A program made the translations under genes and the position numbers. Positions 25,775 to 34,744 of a stretch of DNA of 64,000 nucleotides are shown here, one piece after another (position 1 is the stretch's first letter; every line of letters begins with the position of its first letter). The notes below the pieces were generated by a model. It was not told the DNA's origin. It saw only the letters and a program-made list of their open reading frames with translations, and did not search any database. This DNA is from Rhizobium sp. NLR16a (GTDB lineage: Bacteria; Pseudomonadota; Alphaproteobacteria; Rhizobiales; Rhizobiaceae), in the NCBI RefSeq assembly GCF_017948245.1, contig NZ_CP072869.1, positions 186,001 to 250,000 of the forward strand, read 5' to 3'.

Positions 25775-27016
25775 ATGAACGCAAGTGACTATTTGAAGCG
25801 CAGCACGCTGTATCGGAAGCTGATCCACGGGCCGCATGGCAAGTTTGCCCAAGTTTACGCCGCCAGGTTGTCGAACGAAGGCTTGGGTCGGCAATGTACC
25901 TGGCGATCGCTGAGCCTGTTTCGAGAGCTGATGGACTGGCATGTTGGCAGCGGACATGAGCCCCGGGATTTAAGCGAAGGTCACGTTAGTCGGTTTTTCG
26001 AGCACCGTTTCAAACACTGGAGACCTGACGCGGGCGACCGATCAGCTCTCCGCCGCTTACTCTCTACATTGCGGCAAGAAGGTTTGATATCAGCCGCCGT
26101 TCCGATTGAGCGCACGGAGCACGAGCAGATTGTCGATATGTTCGCAGCTTATCTCTCGAATGAGAGAGGGCTCGCAGCCTCAACGGTGGAAAGTCACAAG
26201 CTGCTGTCGCATCGATTTCTGATGGAGATCTGTCCGGCCGGCGCAGACGAGTTTGCAGCGCTCACCCCGGAGATCGTCATCGGCTATGTCGAACGACATG
26301 CGCTTGACGGTTCCGCCGACAGTGGCAAAGCCATGTGCGGAGTTGTGCGTGCGTTCTTGCGCTATTTGCATCTGAAGGGTTTCATCTCGACGCCGCTCGC
26401 TGACTGTGTGCCGTCCATCCGCCGCTGGCGACTTGCCGGCCTTCCAACATTCCTGCCGCCCGAGAAGGTCCAGAAGGTTCTCGATGCCTGCGATCGGACG
26501 ACGGCAATGGGCCATCGGGACTATGCGGTTCTGATGATCCTCGCCAAGCTCGGCTTGCGCGCCAGCGAAGTTGCGACCCTCAATCTTGACGATATCGACT
26601 GGCAGTCGGGCACGATTCTCGTACACGGAAAGGGGCGGCAACAAGCAACGATGCCGCTGCGTCACGACGTCGGAACAGCGATCGTGGCTTATATCCGGCA
26701 TGGGCGCCCCGCTTCGGCGTGTCGGCGAGTTTTCTTGCGAACTCTTGCGCCGCATGTGGGTTTTGCCTCCGGCTGCGCCATCACGATGATCGCAAAGCAG
26801 GCACTCGAACGGGCGGGCATTGACGGCTATGCGCATCACGGCGCCCATCTTTTCCGCCACAGCCTTGCAACCGACCTTTTGCGGTCGGGCGCCAGCTTTG
26901 CCGAGATCGGTCAACTGCTCCGCCATCGAAGCATCGACAGTACAAGGATCTATGCCAAGCTCGATGTTGAGAAGTTGCGCGAACTGAGCCTCCCCTGGCC
27001 GGGAGGTGTCCAATGA
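25775..27016 (+). CDS. ritA: Tyrosine recombinase, first of RIT trio
   Basis: The 413-residue site-specific recombinase has an N-terminal SAM-like core-binding domain (about residues 115-205) and a catalytic domain with the expected residues: LGLRASEVATL (first Arg), VHGKGRQQATMPL (Lys region), HLFRHSLATDLL (His-x-x-Arg), LLRHRSIDSTRIYAKLD (His/Arg and the nucleophile Tyr). An extra N-terminal region of about 110 residues is typical of RitA-size proteins. GGAGAG precedes the ATG. Its stop overlaps the next start in ATGA, so the three genes are coupled. Confidence 0.88.
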   Translation: MNASDYLKRSTLYRKLIHGPHGKFAQVYAARLSNEGLGRQCTWRSLSLFRELMDWHVGSGHEPRDLSEGHVSRFFEHRFKHWRPDAGDRSALRRLLSTLRQEGLISAAVPIERTEHEQIVDMFAAYLSNERGLAASTVESHKLLSHRFLMEICPAGADEFAALTPEIVIGYVERHALDGSADSGKAMCGVVRAFLRYLHLKGFISTPLADCVPSIRRWRLAGLPTFLPPEKVQKVLDACDRTTAMGHRDYAVLMILAKLGLRASEVATLNLDDIDWQSGTILVHGKGRQQATMPLRHDVGTAIVAYIRHGRPASACRRVFLRTLAPHVGFASGCAITMIAKQALERAGIDGYAHHGAHLFRHSLATDLLRSGASFAEIGQLLRHRSIDSTRIYAKLDVEKLRELSLPWPGGVQ

Positions 27017-27936
27017 GCCGGCTTCGCACCGCGTTTGAGCGCTACATCGGCATGCGCCAAGGGCTGGGATACAAATATGACGGTCCGGCAAAACGATTGT
27101 CGGGGTTCGTCGCTTTCATGGAGGCCCGCGGCGCCGAGACCATTACGGCGGACCTGGCAATGGAGTGGGTCACCTCGATGGGCCGGCAGCCGAGTTGGTC
27201 AATCCGACTGGCTGATGTGCGCTGCTTTGCCCAGCACCTCAGTCATTTCGATCCTCTGACGGAAGTGCCACCGAGCGACGCAGTGCCGCCGGCACGGCGC
27301 ACAAAGCCCTACATCTATAGTGAAGTCGAGATTCAGGCGCTTCTGGCGGCAGCACTGTCGTTGCCGCCGGCCAACGCCCTGCGGCGCTGGACATATCACT
27401 GCCTGTTCGGGCTGATAGCGGTCGCCGGACTGCGCCATTCCGAAGCGCTCGGCCTACGCCGGGCCGACGTCGATCTCGACCAGGGCGTCCTCACCATTCG
27501 CGAGACAAAGTTCGGCAAGACAAGGCTGGTGCCGCTGCATGCCACGACAGTCGCTGTATTGTTGGACTATGCCGCCCGACGCGATGCACACCTTCGTACG
27601 CCTCGTAGTCCCTATTTCTTCGTCGCCGAACAGGGCGGCAGATTATTGCATCAATACGTGCACCGCGTGTTCTGGCGACTATCCCGGCAAATCGGATTAC
27701 GGCAGGAGGGGAAACGAGATGGTCCACGGATTCATGATCTTCGCCACCGTTTCGCCGTCCAGACCCTGATCAACTGGCATCGGGCTGGCGAAGATGTGGA
27801 ACGCGAGCTGCCGGTTCTCTCAACCTTCCTCGGCCATGCCAATGTTCGCGACACCTACTGGTATCTGTCCGCCGCGCCGGAACTGATGAACCATGCCGTC
27901 CGGCGATTGGATAAGCGCTGGGAGGCTCGGTCATGA
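27013..27936 (+). CDS. ritB: Tyrosine recombinase, second of RIT trio
   Basis: The 307-residue recombinase shows AGLRHSEALGLRRADVDL (first catalytic Arg), RETKFGKTRLVPLH (Lys), RIHDLRHRFAVQTL (H-x-x-R), and FLGHANVRDTYWYLSA (His and Tyr). It begins in a 4-base ATGA overlap with the first recombinase gene and ends in the same way into the third. In other RIT elements all three recombinases are kept together, which suggests that they act jointly on the ends. Confidence 0.88.
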   Translation: MSRLRTAFERYIGMRQGLGYKYDGPAKRLSGFVAFMEARGAETITADLAMEWVTSMGRQPSWSIRLADVRCFAQHLSHFDPLTEVPPSDAVPPARRTKPYIYSEVEIQALLAAALSLPPANALRRWTYHCLFGLIAVAGLRHSEALGLRRADVDLDQGVLTIRETKFGKTRLVPLHATTVAVLLDYAARRDAHLRTPRSPYFFVAEQGGRLLHQYVHRVFWRLSRQIGLRQEGKRDGPRIHDLRHRFAVQTLINWHRAGEDVERELPVLSTFLGHANVRDTYWYLSAAPELMNHAVRRLDKRWEARS

Positions 27937-28934
27937 GACGCACGAACGACCTGGCCGTGCTGATCGAGCGGTGGTTCACAGATCGGCTCATGAAGCATCG
28001 AGGTGTCAGTCCCAACACCATCGCCTCCTACCGCGACACCTTCAGGCTCCTGTTTGCGTTCGCACAGACGCGCCTTGGGAGGTCCCCATCTCAGTTGACA
28101 CTACGGGATATAGACGCTCCTTTCATCGGCGCATTCCTGGAGAACCTTGAGACAAAGAGATCCGCCTCGGTGAGGACCCGGAATCTCCGCCTTACAGCCA
28201 TCCGATCCTTCTTCCAATATGCAGCGTTCGAGGAGCCGGCACATAGCGCCCATATTCAGCGTGTGCTCGCGATCCCCAGCAAGCGATGTGATAAGCGGCA
28301 ACTTCAGTTTCTAACCAGGCCCGAGATTGAAGCGATCCTGGACTGCACTGATCGAAGCACGTGGCTGGGACGCCGCGACTACACTCTGCTATTACTGGCC
28401 GCCCAAACCGGGCTTCGGGTCTCGGAGATCATCGACCTTGACCGAGATTCGGTAATGCTCGGCCGCGGTGCGCATGTGCAATGCATCGGCAAGGGCCGCA
28501 AAGAGCGAAGTACGCCGCTCACAAAGGTTGCCCAGCAAGCCCTCCGGTATTGGCTCAAGGAACCAGGGAAGCGAGGCGCAACGACTCTCTTTCCAAACAT
28601 GCACGGTGGCCGGCTCAGCGCCGACGGCGTGCAGGCACTGCTGAACAAATATGTCGCCAAAGCGCGCGAGCACTGCCAGTCCCTTCGCTCAAAGCGGGTG
28701 TCGCCGCATGTCTTACGGCACTCCGCTGCCATGGAGTTACTGCAGGCGGGCGTCGACTGCTCGGTCATTGCCCTGTGGTTGGGCCACGAAGCGATGGAAA
28801 CGACGTTGACCTATCTTCATGCACATCTCGAACTGAAGGAATCTGCACTCGCAAAGCTGAAGCCGTACGAACGCGCCAAGGCCGAGCGGTTTCGACCAAG
28901 CGACCGGCTTTTGGAATTCCTGAACGCCCTCTGA
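27933..28934 (+). CDS. ritC: Tyrosine recombinase, third of RIT trio
   Basis: The 333-residue recombinase has an N-terminal DNA-binding domain (HRGVSPNTIASYRDTFRLLFAFA) and a catalytic core: TGLRVSEIIDLDRDSV (Arg), QCIGKGRKERSTPL (Lys), SPHVLRHSAAMELL (H-x-x-R), WLGHEAMETTLTYLHAH (His, Tyr). It starts in an ATGA overlap and ends 85 bases before the right inverted repeat. All catalytic residues appear present. Confidence 0.88.
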   Translation: MRRTNDLAVLIERWFTDRLMKHRGVSPNTIASYRDTFRLLFAFAQTRLGRSPSQLTLRDIDAPFIGAFLENLETKRSASVRTRNLRLTAIRSFFQYAAFEEPAHSAHIQRVLAIPSKRCDKRQLQFLTRPEIEAILDCTDRSTWLGRRDYTLLLLAAQTGLRVSEIIDLDRDSVMLGRGAHVQCIGKGRKERSTPLTKVAQQALRYWLKEPGKRGATTLFPNMHGGRLSADGVQALLNKYVAKAREHCQSLRSKRVSPHVLRHSAAMELLQAGVDCSVIALWLGHEAMETTLTYLHAHLELKESALAKLKPYERAKAERFRPSDRLLEFLNAL

Positions 28935-29019
28935 GCATGAGAACTATGCCGAGTGTCAACCAACGGCGACCCGCCGAACCGGCCGGGAACGCACGGTGTA
29001 GCGTCCTCATCAAAAGAGG

Positions 29020-29049
29020 CGTTCGGCATAGTTCGACGGTCGGCATAAA
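29020..29049 (-). repeat. RIT right inverted repeat, 30 bp
   Basis: Exact complement of 25651-25680 (reads CGTTCGGCATAGTTCGACGG then TCGGCATAAA). Confidence 0.9.
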
Positions 29050-29053
29050 CCGC

Positions 29054-29075
29054 CTTATGCCGCGCGCGGCATAAG
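29054..29075. repeat. 22-bp perfect palindrome outside the right RIT repeat
   Basis: CTTATGCCGCG followed by CGCGGCATAAG, between the right 30-bp repeat and the resumption of tnpC at 29078. It contains the TTATGCCG motif of the inverted repeats. There is no copy on the left side. Confidence 0.8.
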
Positions 29076-29077
29076 CA

Positions 29078-30571
29078 CGTCATGATCATCGTCGCCATGA
29101 AGGCGGCGCGATCAGCACCACGATCAGAACCCGCAAACAGCCACGACTTCCTGCCGAGAGCGAAGCCGCGCAGAGCGCGTTCGGCGGCATTGTTGGTCAG
29201 GCAAATCCGACCGTCGCCCAGGAAGGAGGTAAAGCCCTCCCAGCGCTTTAGCATGTAGTCGATCGGCTCGGCGACGGGCGAGCTGCGCGACAGCTTTGTC
29301 CGCTCGGCCCGTATCCAGGCCTCAAGCTCTTCGACAAGACGACGACTGTCCTGCTGGCGTCGCGCCAGTCTTTCACTTGCAGCGAGACGATTGATGTCAC
29401 GCTCGATATCGAACAGGGCATCGATCCGTTTCACGGCCTCGAGCGCCACCGGCGAGATCGGCGTGGCGTTCTTTCCCCGTTTGGCGTTCGTGGCGATGTC
29501 GGCAAGCACGAAGAACTTGCGACGCGAGTGTGCCCAGCAGAGCGCCTGGACCAGCGGACCCGTCTGACGATCCGCCTTGAACAGCGGGTTGTAGCCGCCA
29601 TAGGCGTCAGCCTGCAGAATGCCGGTGAAGTTCTTGAGATGGCGCTCGGGATGTTCCTGCCGCCGATCGCGGGAGGCATAGTAGAGGGCGGCTGGCGACG
29701 TTCCGCCGAACGGCCGATCGTCCCTGACATAGGTCCAAATCCGCCCGGTATCGGCCTTGCCCTTCGCCAGGATCGGCACCGTCGTGTCATCGCCATGTAG
29801 ACGCTCGGCGGTCAGCACATGCGCCTCGATCAATCCGTGCAAGGGCTTCAAGACCGCGGCGCAAGCCCCCACCTGGTCGGCGAGCGTGGAGAGGCTGAGG
29901 TCGACACCCTCGCGGGCATAGCGTTCACTCTGCCGGTTCAGCGGTTGATGCTGGCCGAACTTCTCGAACAGGATCATCGCCAGCAGGTTTGGCCCGGCAA
30001 AGCCGCGCGGCGTCACGTGGAAGGGTGCCGGGGGCTGGGCGATCTTCTCGCATTCCCGGCACGAGAACTTCTCGCGCACGGTTTGGATGACCTTCCACTG
30101 GCGCGGGATCACTTCCAAGGTCTCGGTAATGTCCTCGCCCAGTTTCGCCAGCTTGGCCGAGCCGCAGCATGGGCAGCTTGTTGGCGGGGCAATGACGACG
30201 CGTTCGCGCGGCAGGTGCTCCGGAAACGGCTTCCTTGAAGGACGCTTGCGCTCGAAGGCTCGGACCGTAGAGGACTTTGCCGCTATCTCGGCCGCCAGTT
30301 CGTCCTGGCTGGCGTCGGCTTCCAGCTCCTCGAGCTGCAATTCCATCTGTTCGAGAAGCCGCGCCTTGCGCTCCGAGCGGCTGCCATGAATGTCGCGCTT
30401 GAGCTTCTCGATCTCCAGCCTCAACCTGGCAATCAGCGCATCCGAATGCGAGTTCACTGCCTGGGCTCGGGCAGCAACGGCCTCGGCTTCACGGCGTGCC
30501 GCGCGCTCGGCGAGGATCATCGCGTGCGCGCTGGCAAGGTCGTCGGGAAGCTGATCGGCCGCATCGGTCAT
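29078..30571 (-). pseudogene. tnpC: IS66 transposase TnpC, 5' part interrupted by the RIT element
   Basis: The gene begins MTDAADQLPDDLASAHAMILAERAARREAE with a leucine/coiled-coil region, then the IS66 zinc finger (CPCCGSAKLAKLGEDITETLEVIPRQWKVI...CREC), the DDE-type catalytic core (HGDDTTVPIL, YVRDDRPFGG, LQADAYGGYNPLF, CWAHSRRKFF), and the C-terminal LTNNAAERALRGFALGRKSWLFAGSDRGADRAAFMATMIMT. At 29078 the native protein ends and the frame runs on into RIT sequence. The rest is at 25512-25650. It was the transposase of an element with tnpA and tnpB upstream, and should now be inactive. Confidence 0.88.
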
Positions 30572-30616
30572 GACGAGATGGAATCATATTCGCTCCCACC
30601 TTTCCAGCCATTTCCA

Positions 30617-30964
30617 CTATCCAGCGGAGCTCGGACGCCAGGTTTTTTGCGGCATTCGCCAGTCGATTCCTTCGAGCAGATAGCCGAGCTGCGCAGGCGT
30701 AATCACCACCGTGCCGTCGGCCGCTGACGGCCAGATAAAGCGGCCACGTTCGAGCTTCTTCGTGAACAGGCAGGCACCCTGGCCGTCGTGCCAGATCACC
30801 TTGATCAGTCCGCCCTTCCTGCCGCGGAAGCAGAACAAATGGCCGCTATGCGGATCACGCTTCAGCGTCTCCTGCACCATCAGCGACAGGCCAGGAAATC
30901 CCCTCCGCATGTCCGTATAGCCGGTGGCCAACCAGACCTTCACGCCACTGGGAACCGGGATCAT
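30617..30964 (-). CDS. tnpB: IS66 accessory protein TnpB
   Basis: The 115-residue IS66 Orf2 protein starts MIPVPSGVKVWLATGYTDMRRGFPGL and has SGHLFCFRGRKGGLIKVIWHDGQGACLFTKKLERGRFIWP, the conserved core of the family. It overlaps the tnpA stop by 4 bases (ATGA type). It appears intact. Its role in IS66 transposition is needed but not mechanistically understood. Confidence 0.92.
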   Translation of the reverse strand: MIPVPSGVKVWLATGYTDMRRGFPGLSLMVQETLKRDPHSGHLFCFRGRKGGLIKVIWHDGQGACLFTKKLERGRFIWPSAADGTVVITPAQLGYLLEGIDWRMPQKTWRPSSAG

Positions 30965-31353
30965 CGCCGCTCCACGACATCGAGGATGCGGCCCAGAGCT
31001 TCGGTATCGACATCACTGTCCACTCGAATGCGCCGACCGCTACCAAGCTCGATCGTCACGATGCTTGTCTTCTTGCGCGGTCGAGGTGCTGGTGTCGTTT
31101 CCACGGGATCAGGTGGTGGCAACGCCGCCACGACCTCAATCGGGACAAATGGTGGCAGGGACGGAGCTGATATCTGGCAGAGCTCTTTGCGCCAACGGAA
31201 CAACTGGCTGACGTGGATCCCCGCGGAACGCGCAACATCCGAGATAACCGCTTCAGGCTCAAACGTCGCCGCGACCAGCCGTTCTTTATCTTCCAGGGAC
31301 CAGCGCCGCCGACGTCCGACCGACGTGATCACCTCAATATGCTGCTTCGTCAT
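30961..31353 (-). CDS. tnpA: IS66 accessory protein TnpA (OrfA)
   Basis: The 130-residue product has the helix-turn-helix of IS3/IS66 OrfA: RRRRWSLEDKERLVAATFEPEAVISDVARSAGIHVSQLFRWRKEL. The ATG at 31353 is preferred to the longer frame from 31401, since the domain begins here. It lies 60 to 85 bases inside the right element end and overlaps tnpB. Confidence 0.88.
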   Translation of the reverse strand: MTKQHIEVITSVGRRRRWSLEDKERLVAATFEPEAVISDVARSAGIHVSQLFRWRKELCQISAPSLPPFVPIEVVAALPPPDPVETTPAPRPRKKTSIVTIELGSGRRIRVDSDVDTEALGRILDVVERR

Positions 31354-31585
31354 AGGACTACTCCTAGTGCTACCACCAGGACTTCCAATGTCCGGCCTCA
31401 CATCACAAGACGGCCGTCACCGTGGGGATACTCTTAACGCGGCGATTTCCACGCTTGAGTGGTCACCATCTTTGCCCAATCTTGTCAGACATTCGGTTCA
31501 CAAGCGACCGGGATTGCGGCATCGCGGTAGCTGAAACTGATGCCGTCTGATCGCGTTGGAACAAATCAGAGTCGTCCAACATTCG

Positions 31586-32668
31586 TTATTCAAAGCGTTC
31601 AATATTAGTACGGATCGCATCACCAGCCACCGATTTTACATTCGACGGAGGATTGCCAGGACGAGCCGTGCCGCAGGGAGTCCTTATCTCGCCGGAAAGG
31701 TACTGGCCGCTGTTGCAGGGCAGCATGTTGACGTCGAGAAAGTCGCTCCTCTTCAGGGAGTTCTGATACGCTACGACTTCTTTCATCGACAAGGGGTTCG
31801 CGAAGATCGTCACTCCCTCAAACCCCGGTAACGCCTCAATTGGCTCAATCATGGGCGATGTCTGACCGGGCACTGCTGCAGCGCCAATAACCCATGGGCC
31901 AACCGATCCGAAAATGACGGATTTCGGACGATCGGTTGGCGTGCCAGAGCTGAAAGGAGAATGCGGGAACCCACTGTCGAGCACTGCCTCATCCCACTGG
32001 TAAGCTGTAAACGCTAGAAAATATGTGTATGGCGCAAAACGGTCCATGCGAACTTTGCCGTCTGGAGTAAAGGTATAGTAAATCCACTCAGTGCCGGAGA
32101 ATGCCCCTGTTGGCCCCACGACGTTCATGTCCCAGGGCTTCTGCCACCATGCAGTAGACGCCATGTCGCTTTGAAGCAGGCTTTTCGCGAATGACCACTT
32201 CTGACCATTCGGATTGGGTGCAGCTCCCAATGCGAATGATAGGTAAGCATCGTTTGAATTAGAACTTAGAAGCGATAAGGCGCTGCCGCCATTAGGAACA
32301 GTATTTTCACGGGTTTTTTCGACCAAAAGGACTGTGAACCCCGTGTCTGGTCTGATCGACGCGCTTTGACTAGTCTCGATTGACGTGCGCGGTGGAAGGT
32401 TGAAGGAAGTCTTGTTGGTATAGAAGTCAAATGCCTGCCTCGTATCTTCGGGCACCGGATAATCCGCTTCTGCCGCCGAGTCGTGTATGTACAGCTTTGG
32501 AAATTCCCCGAAAATGGGCACTACCTTCGGTGTGAGCGTCTGAGATACTTTCTCCGACGCGCTTCTAAGGCAATTGGCTTCATTGGTACATGATGCCCCT
32601 TGCCCTTCTCCAGCGACAAGACAGCCCAGCGCGGAAGACAATAGGAAGATTTTTATTCCATTATTCAT
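31586..32668 (-). CDS. Secreted protein of unknown function
   Basis: The 360-residue protein has a signal peptide (MNNGIKIFLLSSALGCLVAGEGQGA, probable cleavage before SCTNEANC). The mature part is rich in aromatic residues and loops with little charge, such as SFNLPPRTSIETSQSAS, SGTEWIYYTFTPDGKVRMDRFAPYTYFLAFTAYQWDEAVLDSGFPHS and LPGFEGVTIFANPLSMKEVVAYQ; the alternation suggests a lectin-like beta-sandwich, which is inference. Four or more cysteines may form disulfides. AAAGGGAATG precedes the ATG at 32668. It begins 35 bases after the glycerophosphodiesterase-like gene, so they form an operon and may act together outside the cytoplasm. No family is recognised. Confidence 0.6.
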   Translation of the reverse strand: MNNGIKIFLLSSALGCLVAGEGQGASCTNEANCLRSASEKVSQTLTPKVVPIFGEFPKLYIHDSAAEADYPVPEDTRQAFDFYTNKTSFNLPPRTSIETSQSASIRPDTGFTVLLVEKTRENTVPNGGSALSLLSSNSNDAYLSFALGAAPNPNGQKWSFAKSLLQSDMASTAWWQKPWDMNVVGPTGAFSGTEWIYYTFTPDGKVRMDRFAPYTYFLAFTAYQWDEAVLDSGFPHSPFSSGTPTDRPKSVIFGSVGPWVIGAAAVPGQTSPMIEPIEALPGFEGVTIFANPLSMKEVVAYQNSLKRSDFLDVNMLPCNSGQYLSGEIRTPCGTARPGNPPSNVKSVAGDAIRTNIERFE

Positions 32669-32703
32669 CAAAACATTCCCTTTTTGAAAGCGGAGGTCTT
32701 GCT

Positions 32704-33912
32704 CTAGCGAGTGAGTTCGGAGGTGTTGCGGCGCCGTATCTGGCGCAGCATATCGCCGACTACGTCGGGCCAATCAGTGGTGATAAGATTGGTACGATTG
32801 ACGAGCGCCATCTCAGGATCTCCTCGGTAATCTGGTACGATCCCTCGCTGAGCGGTCGATTTCGGATCCGTGTTGTGCTCGAAGCAGCATTTTCCGGCGC
32901 TGTTTGCGACGCCCTCTGGAAAGTAGTTACTTTCATGATAGGTGGCGAAGCCCTGCTGCTGGTCGATATAGTCGAAATATGCCTGCAGACCGTCACCTTT
33001 ATAGAATTGGTTCATTTCAAACTGAATGGAGAACGGCACCACATTCCATTGATCGTAGATTGGATCCTCGTGGGGATCATAGCTGGAATCCTTCACATTC
33101 TCGTTATCCGGGTTTTCGACGACAATTAGCCCGCCAATGAGTTTGGGGTCGTAGGTTGTCCGATTTAGAATCGTGCCGACATCCGCCGCATCCTTTGCTT
33201 TGAGCTTGAATACAACGGCTTTGCTGAGTTTCGCATTTCCCTTGCTCGCGAGAATGTCAAGGCAGCGTTGCATGAGCTCGATGGGATCAGTAGGGTCCTG
33301 ATCATCGACTGCCGCCTTGATATCGACGATCATCACGTACCCATGACCATCATCGGAAACATATTCGGCGAGTAGATCGAGCGCGGCGGAGAATGTTAGG
33401 AACTTCGCCTTTCGCCCTTGTGAATCCGTAAAAACGCGGCCATGTCGGTCCCGTAGATCGGCCTGTCGTAGCTGTGACAAGTTCTGATTATATAATAGGC
33501 CGCTTCCAGTTGATTCGCGCTCAATCCTGTAGTCATGAGATAGAACGACTTCTTTGTCTGCGGTGAAGCGGGCATCGACCTCCACGCTCTCAATCTGCGA
33601 ATTCCAGGCGTCTTGCAAGGCATAGGCTGAATTCTCAGGATAGATCTCCCAGGATCCGCGGTGCGCAGATAGCAGGACCAAGTCGTCATCGGGTTTCGGC
33701 AGCTTGAACATGTTTCTTGTAATCGCACTTACAAGATATGGTGAAGGCTTTACCGGAAGTAGCGCCTCTGCTGCGGCGTAGGATGGAATACCGAAAGCAA
33801 GAAGAGAAGTTAAAGTGAGCGATGCACGCAGATCACGTCGGCCGCCGAGGTAACCGAGACGCGAGGAGCAAAGATTCACAAGCACTGATGCCACATTGTT
33901 GCTGGTGTCCAT
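32704..33912 (-). CDS. Exported glycerophosphodiester phosphodiesterase-family protein
   Basis: The family hydrolyses glycerophosphodiesters to glycerol-3-phosphate and an alcohol. The 402-residue product has the GDPD catalytic start SAHRGSWEIYPENSAYALQDAW (H, R and E-N-S near residues 80-95), VEVDARFTADKEVVLSHDYRIERESTGSG (E, D and H), and YVMIVDIKA. The N-terminus (LRASLTLTSLLAFGIPSYAAAEALLP) looks like a signal peptide ending near AYA. The sequence is longer than simple GDPDs and has a C-terminal extension (NPDNENVKDSSYDPHED onward) not usual in UgpQ. It precedes the secreted-protein gene by 35 bases. A phosphatidylinositol-PLC-like or sphingomyelinase-D-like relative is the alternative. 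Confidence 0.72.
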   Translation of the reverse strand: MDTSNNVASVLVNLCSSRLGYLGGRRDLRASLTLTSLLAFGIPSYAAAEALLPVKPSPYLVSAITRNMFKLPKPDDDLVLLSAHRGSWEIYPENSAYALQDAWNSQIESVEVDARFTADKEVVLSHDYRIERESTGSGLLYNQNLSQLRQADLRDRHGRVFTDSQGRKAKFLTFSAALDLLAEYVSDDGHGYVMIVDIKAAVDDQDPTDPIELMQRCLDILASKGNAKLSKAVVFKLKAKDAADVGTILNRTTYDPKLIGGLIVVENPDNENVKDSSYDPHEDPIYDQWNVVPFSIQFEMNQFYKGDGLQAYFDYIDQQQGFATYHESNYFPEGVANSAGKCCFEHNTDPKSTAQRGIVPDYRGDPEMALVNRTNLITTDWPDVVGDMLRQIRRRNTSELTR

Positions 33913-34246
33913 GGAGATTCGGAACCTTTCGATGAGAATTTCGGGTAGCTCGCTACTTTGTACGGCTTGTTCGTGCGGCCTTTGCAACAGCCCATCACAG
34001 CAGTGGCTAAGGCTTGGGAGAGCGAAATCCTGGGGGGTGCCCGTAGTGCGAGGAAGTTTTTAGCCGGCCCACTATCGCTGCGATGTGCCGGCAATAACAC
34101 GCTCTTCAACATCAAGATGATCCATAAATCAGCTTCCACCCAAGGCGCTGCGTTGCCACGTCGCGACGTCGCGTGCTCAAGCGTTGAGAGAGTTGTCATG
34201 AAAGCAGCTTGGAGCTCCGGCGCAATTATTTCGTCCTAGCGTAGCC
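33913..34246. other. 334-bp gap upstream of the glycerophosphodiesterase gene
   Basis: No gene is seen. It should hold the promoter for the two exported-protein genes, but I see no clear elements. Confidence 0.4.
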
Positions 34247-34744
34247 TCAGTTGAGAGGAAGCAGGGCTTTCTTCATTAACGCCGCTTCGCCATACGATGT
34301 TTGGACGTGATCAATTGCCCGCCAGCCGCTCTTCTCGTAAAGAAGTTGCGCGTCCTCTGTTGTCAGATAAAGACTCTTGCAACCGAGGCACGATGCTTCG
34401 TGCTCGAGCCGCTCGATCAACAACCTGGCTATTCCTTTTTTGCGGTGAAATGGATGGACAAAAAGCGACTTAAGCCAAGGGGATAGATGAGATTTTCCAT
34501 CGAAATCACGATCAGCCAACGTGACCATTCCTACTGGCAACGCGTTTTCGATGGCGACTAGTGTTAGCGGCATCGAGCTTTTTGTTGCCGCTTCAAACTC
34601 GCCTCGCGTTTGTTCGTACGAGCCATTTGATTGACAACCCCATTGTCCGAAAGACCAACTTGCGCAAATGGAAATGAAATTCGGAAATCTTTCTAGGTAC
34701 TCGATCGTTACCGGAGTTCCAGCTACCATTGCTTTCTCGGTCAT
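34247..34744 (-). CDS. GNAT-family N-acetyltransferase
   Basis: The 165-residue acetyl-CoA-dependent transferase contains motif A as SPWLKSLFVHPFHRKKGIARLLIERLEHEA (R-x-x-G-I-A pattern near residues 90-110), followed by SLYLTTEDAQLLYEKSGWRAID, the typical C-terminal GNAT sequence. The ATG at 34744 has GGAGAC six bases upstream. It lies between HAD phosphatase and GDPD-like genes on the same strand, separated by 151 and 334 bases. Substrate unknown; it may acetylate the amino product of the nearby aminotransferase, which is a guess from context. Confidence 0.82.
   Translation of the reverse strand: MTEKAMVAGTPVTIEYLERFPNFISICASWSFGQWGCQSNGSYEQTRGEFEAATKSSMPLTLVAIENALPVGMVTLADRDFDGKSHLSPWLKSLFVHPFHRKKGIARLLIERLEHEASCLGCKSLYLTTEDAQLLYEKSGWRAIDHVQTSYGEAALMKKALLPLN

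Larger units (their letters stand above)
25651..29077 (+). mobile_element. RIT element (recombinase in trio) inserted in IS66 tnpC
   Basis: Three adjacent, overlapping tyrosine recombinase genes lie between perfect 30-bp inverted repeats at 25651-25680 and 29020-29049. This is the defining structure of RIT elements. Removing 25651-29077 restores the order of conserved tnpC residues (MIMT followed by AKLNDVD). Beyond the right repeat lie 28 further bases with a perfect 22-bp palindrome that are not part of tnpC. ATGCCG motifs recur near both ends (about 25654, 25671, 25688, 28951), as expected for recombinase binding sites. All three recombinase genes look intact. Confidence 0.85.
25154..31438 (-). 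mobile_element. IS66-family element with passenger gene, interrupted by a RIT element
   Basis: The element holds tnpA, tnpB and tnpC on the minus strand. Its proposed ends are imperfect inverted repeats sharing TTAA..GTATCC...CGGTG..G.CCG: 25155-25182 on the left and the complement of about 31411-31437 on the right. tnpC is split at 25650/29078 by a nested 3.4-kb RIT element and also carries a 1-bp deletion. A 98-residue passenger gene lies between the tnpC end and the left repeat. No matching 8-bp target duplication was found (flanks AGAATAT and GCGGCGAT differ), so the boundaries are provisional. Confidence 0.7.

Noticed and set aside
25146..31446. An 8-bp target duplication around the IS66 element
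   Set aside because: The flanking octamers do not match at the proposed ends.
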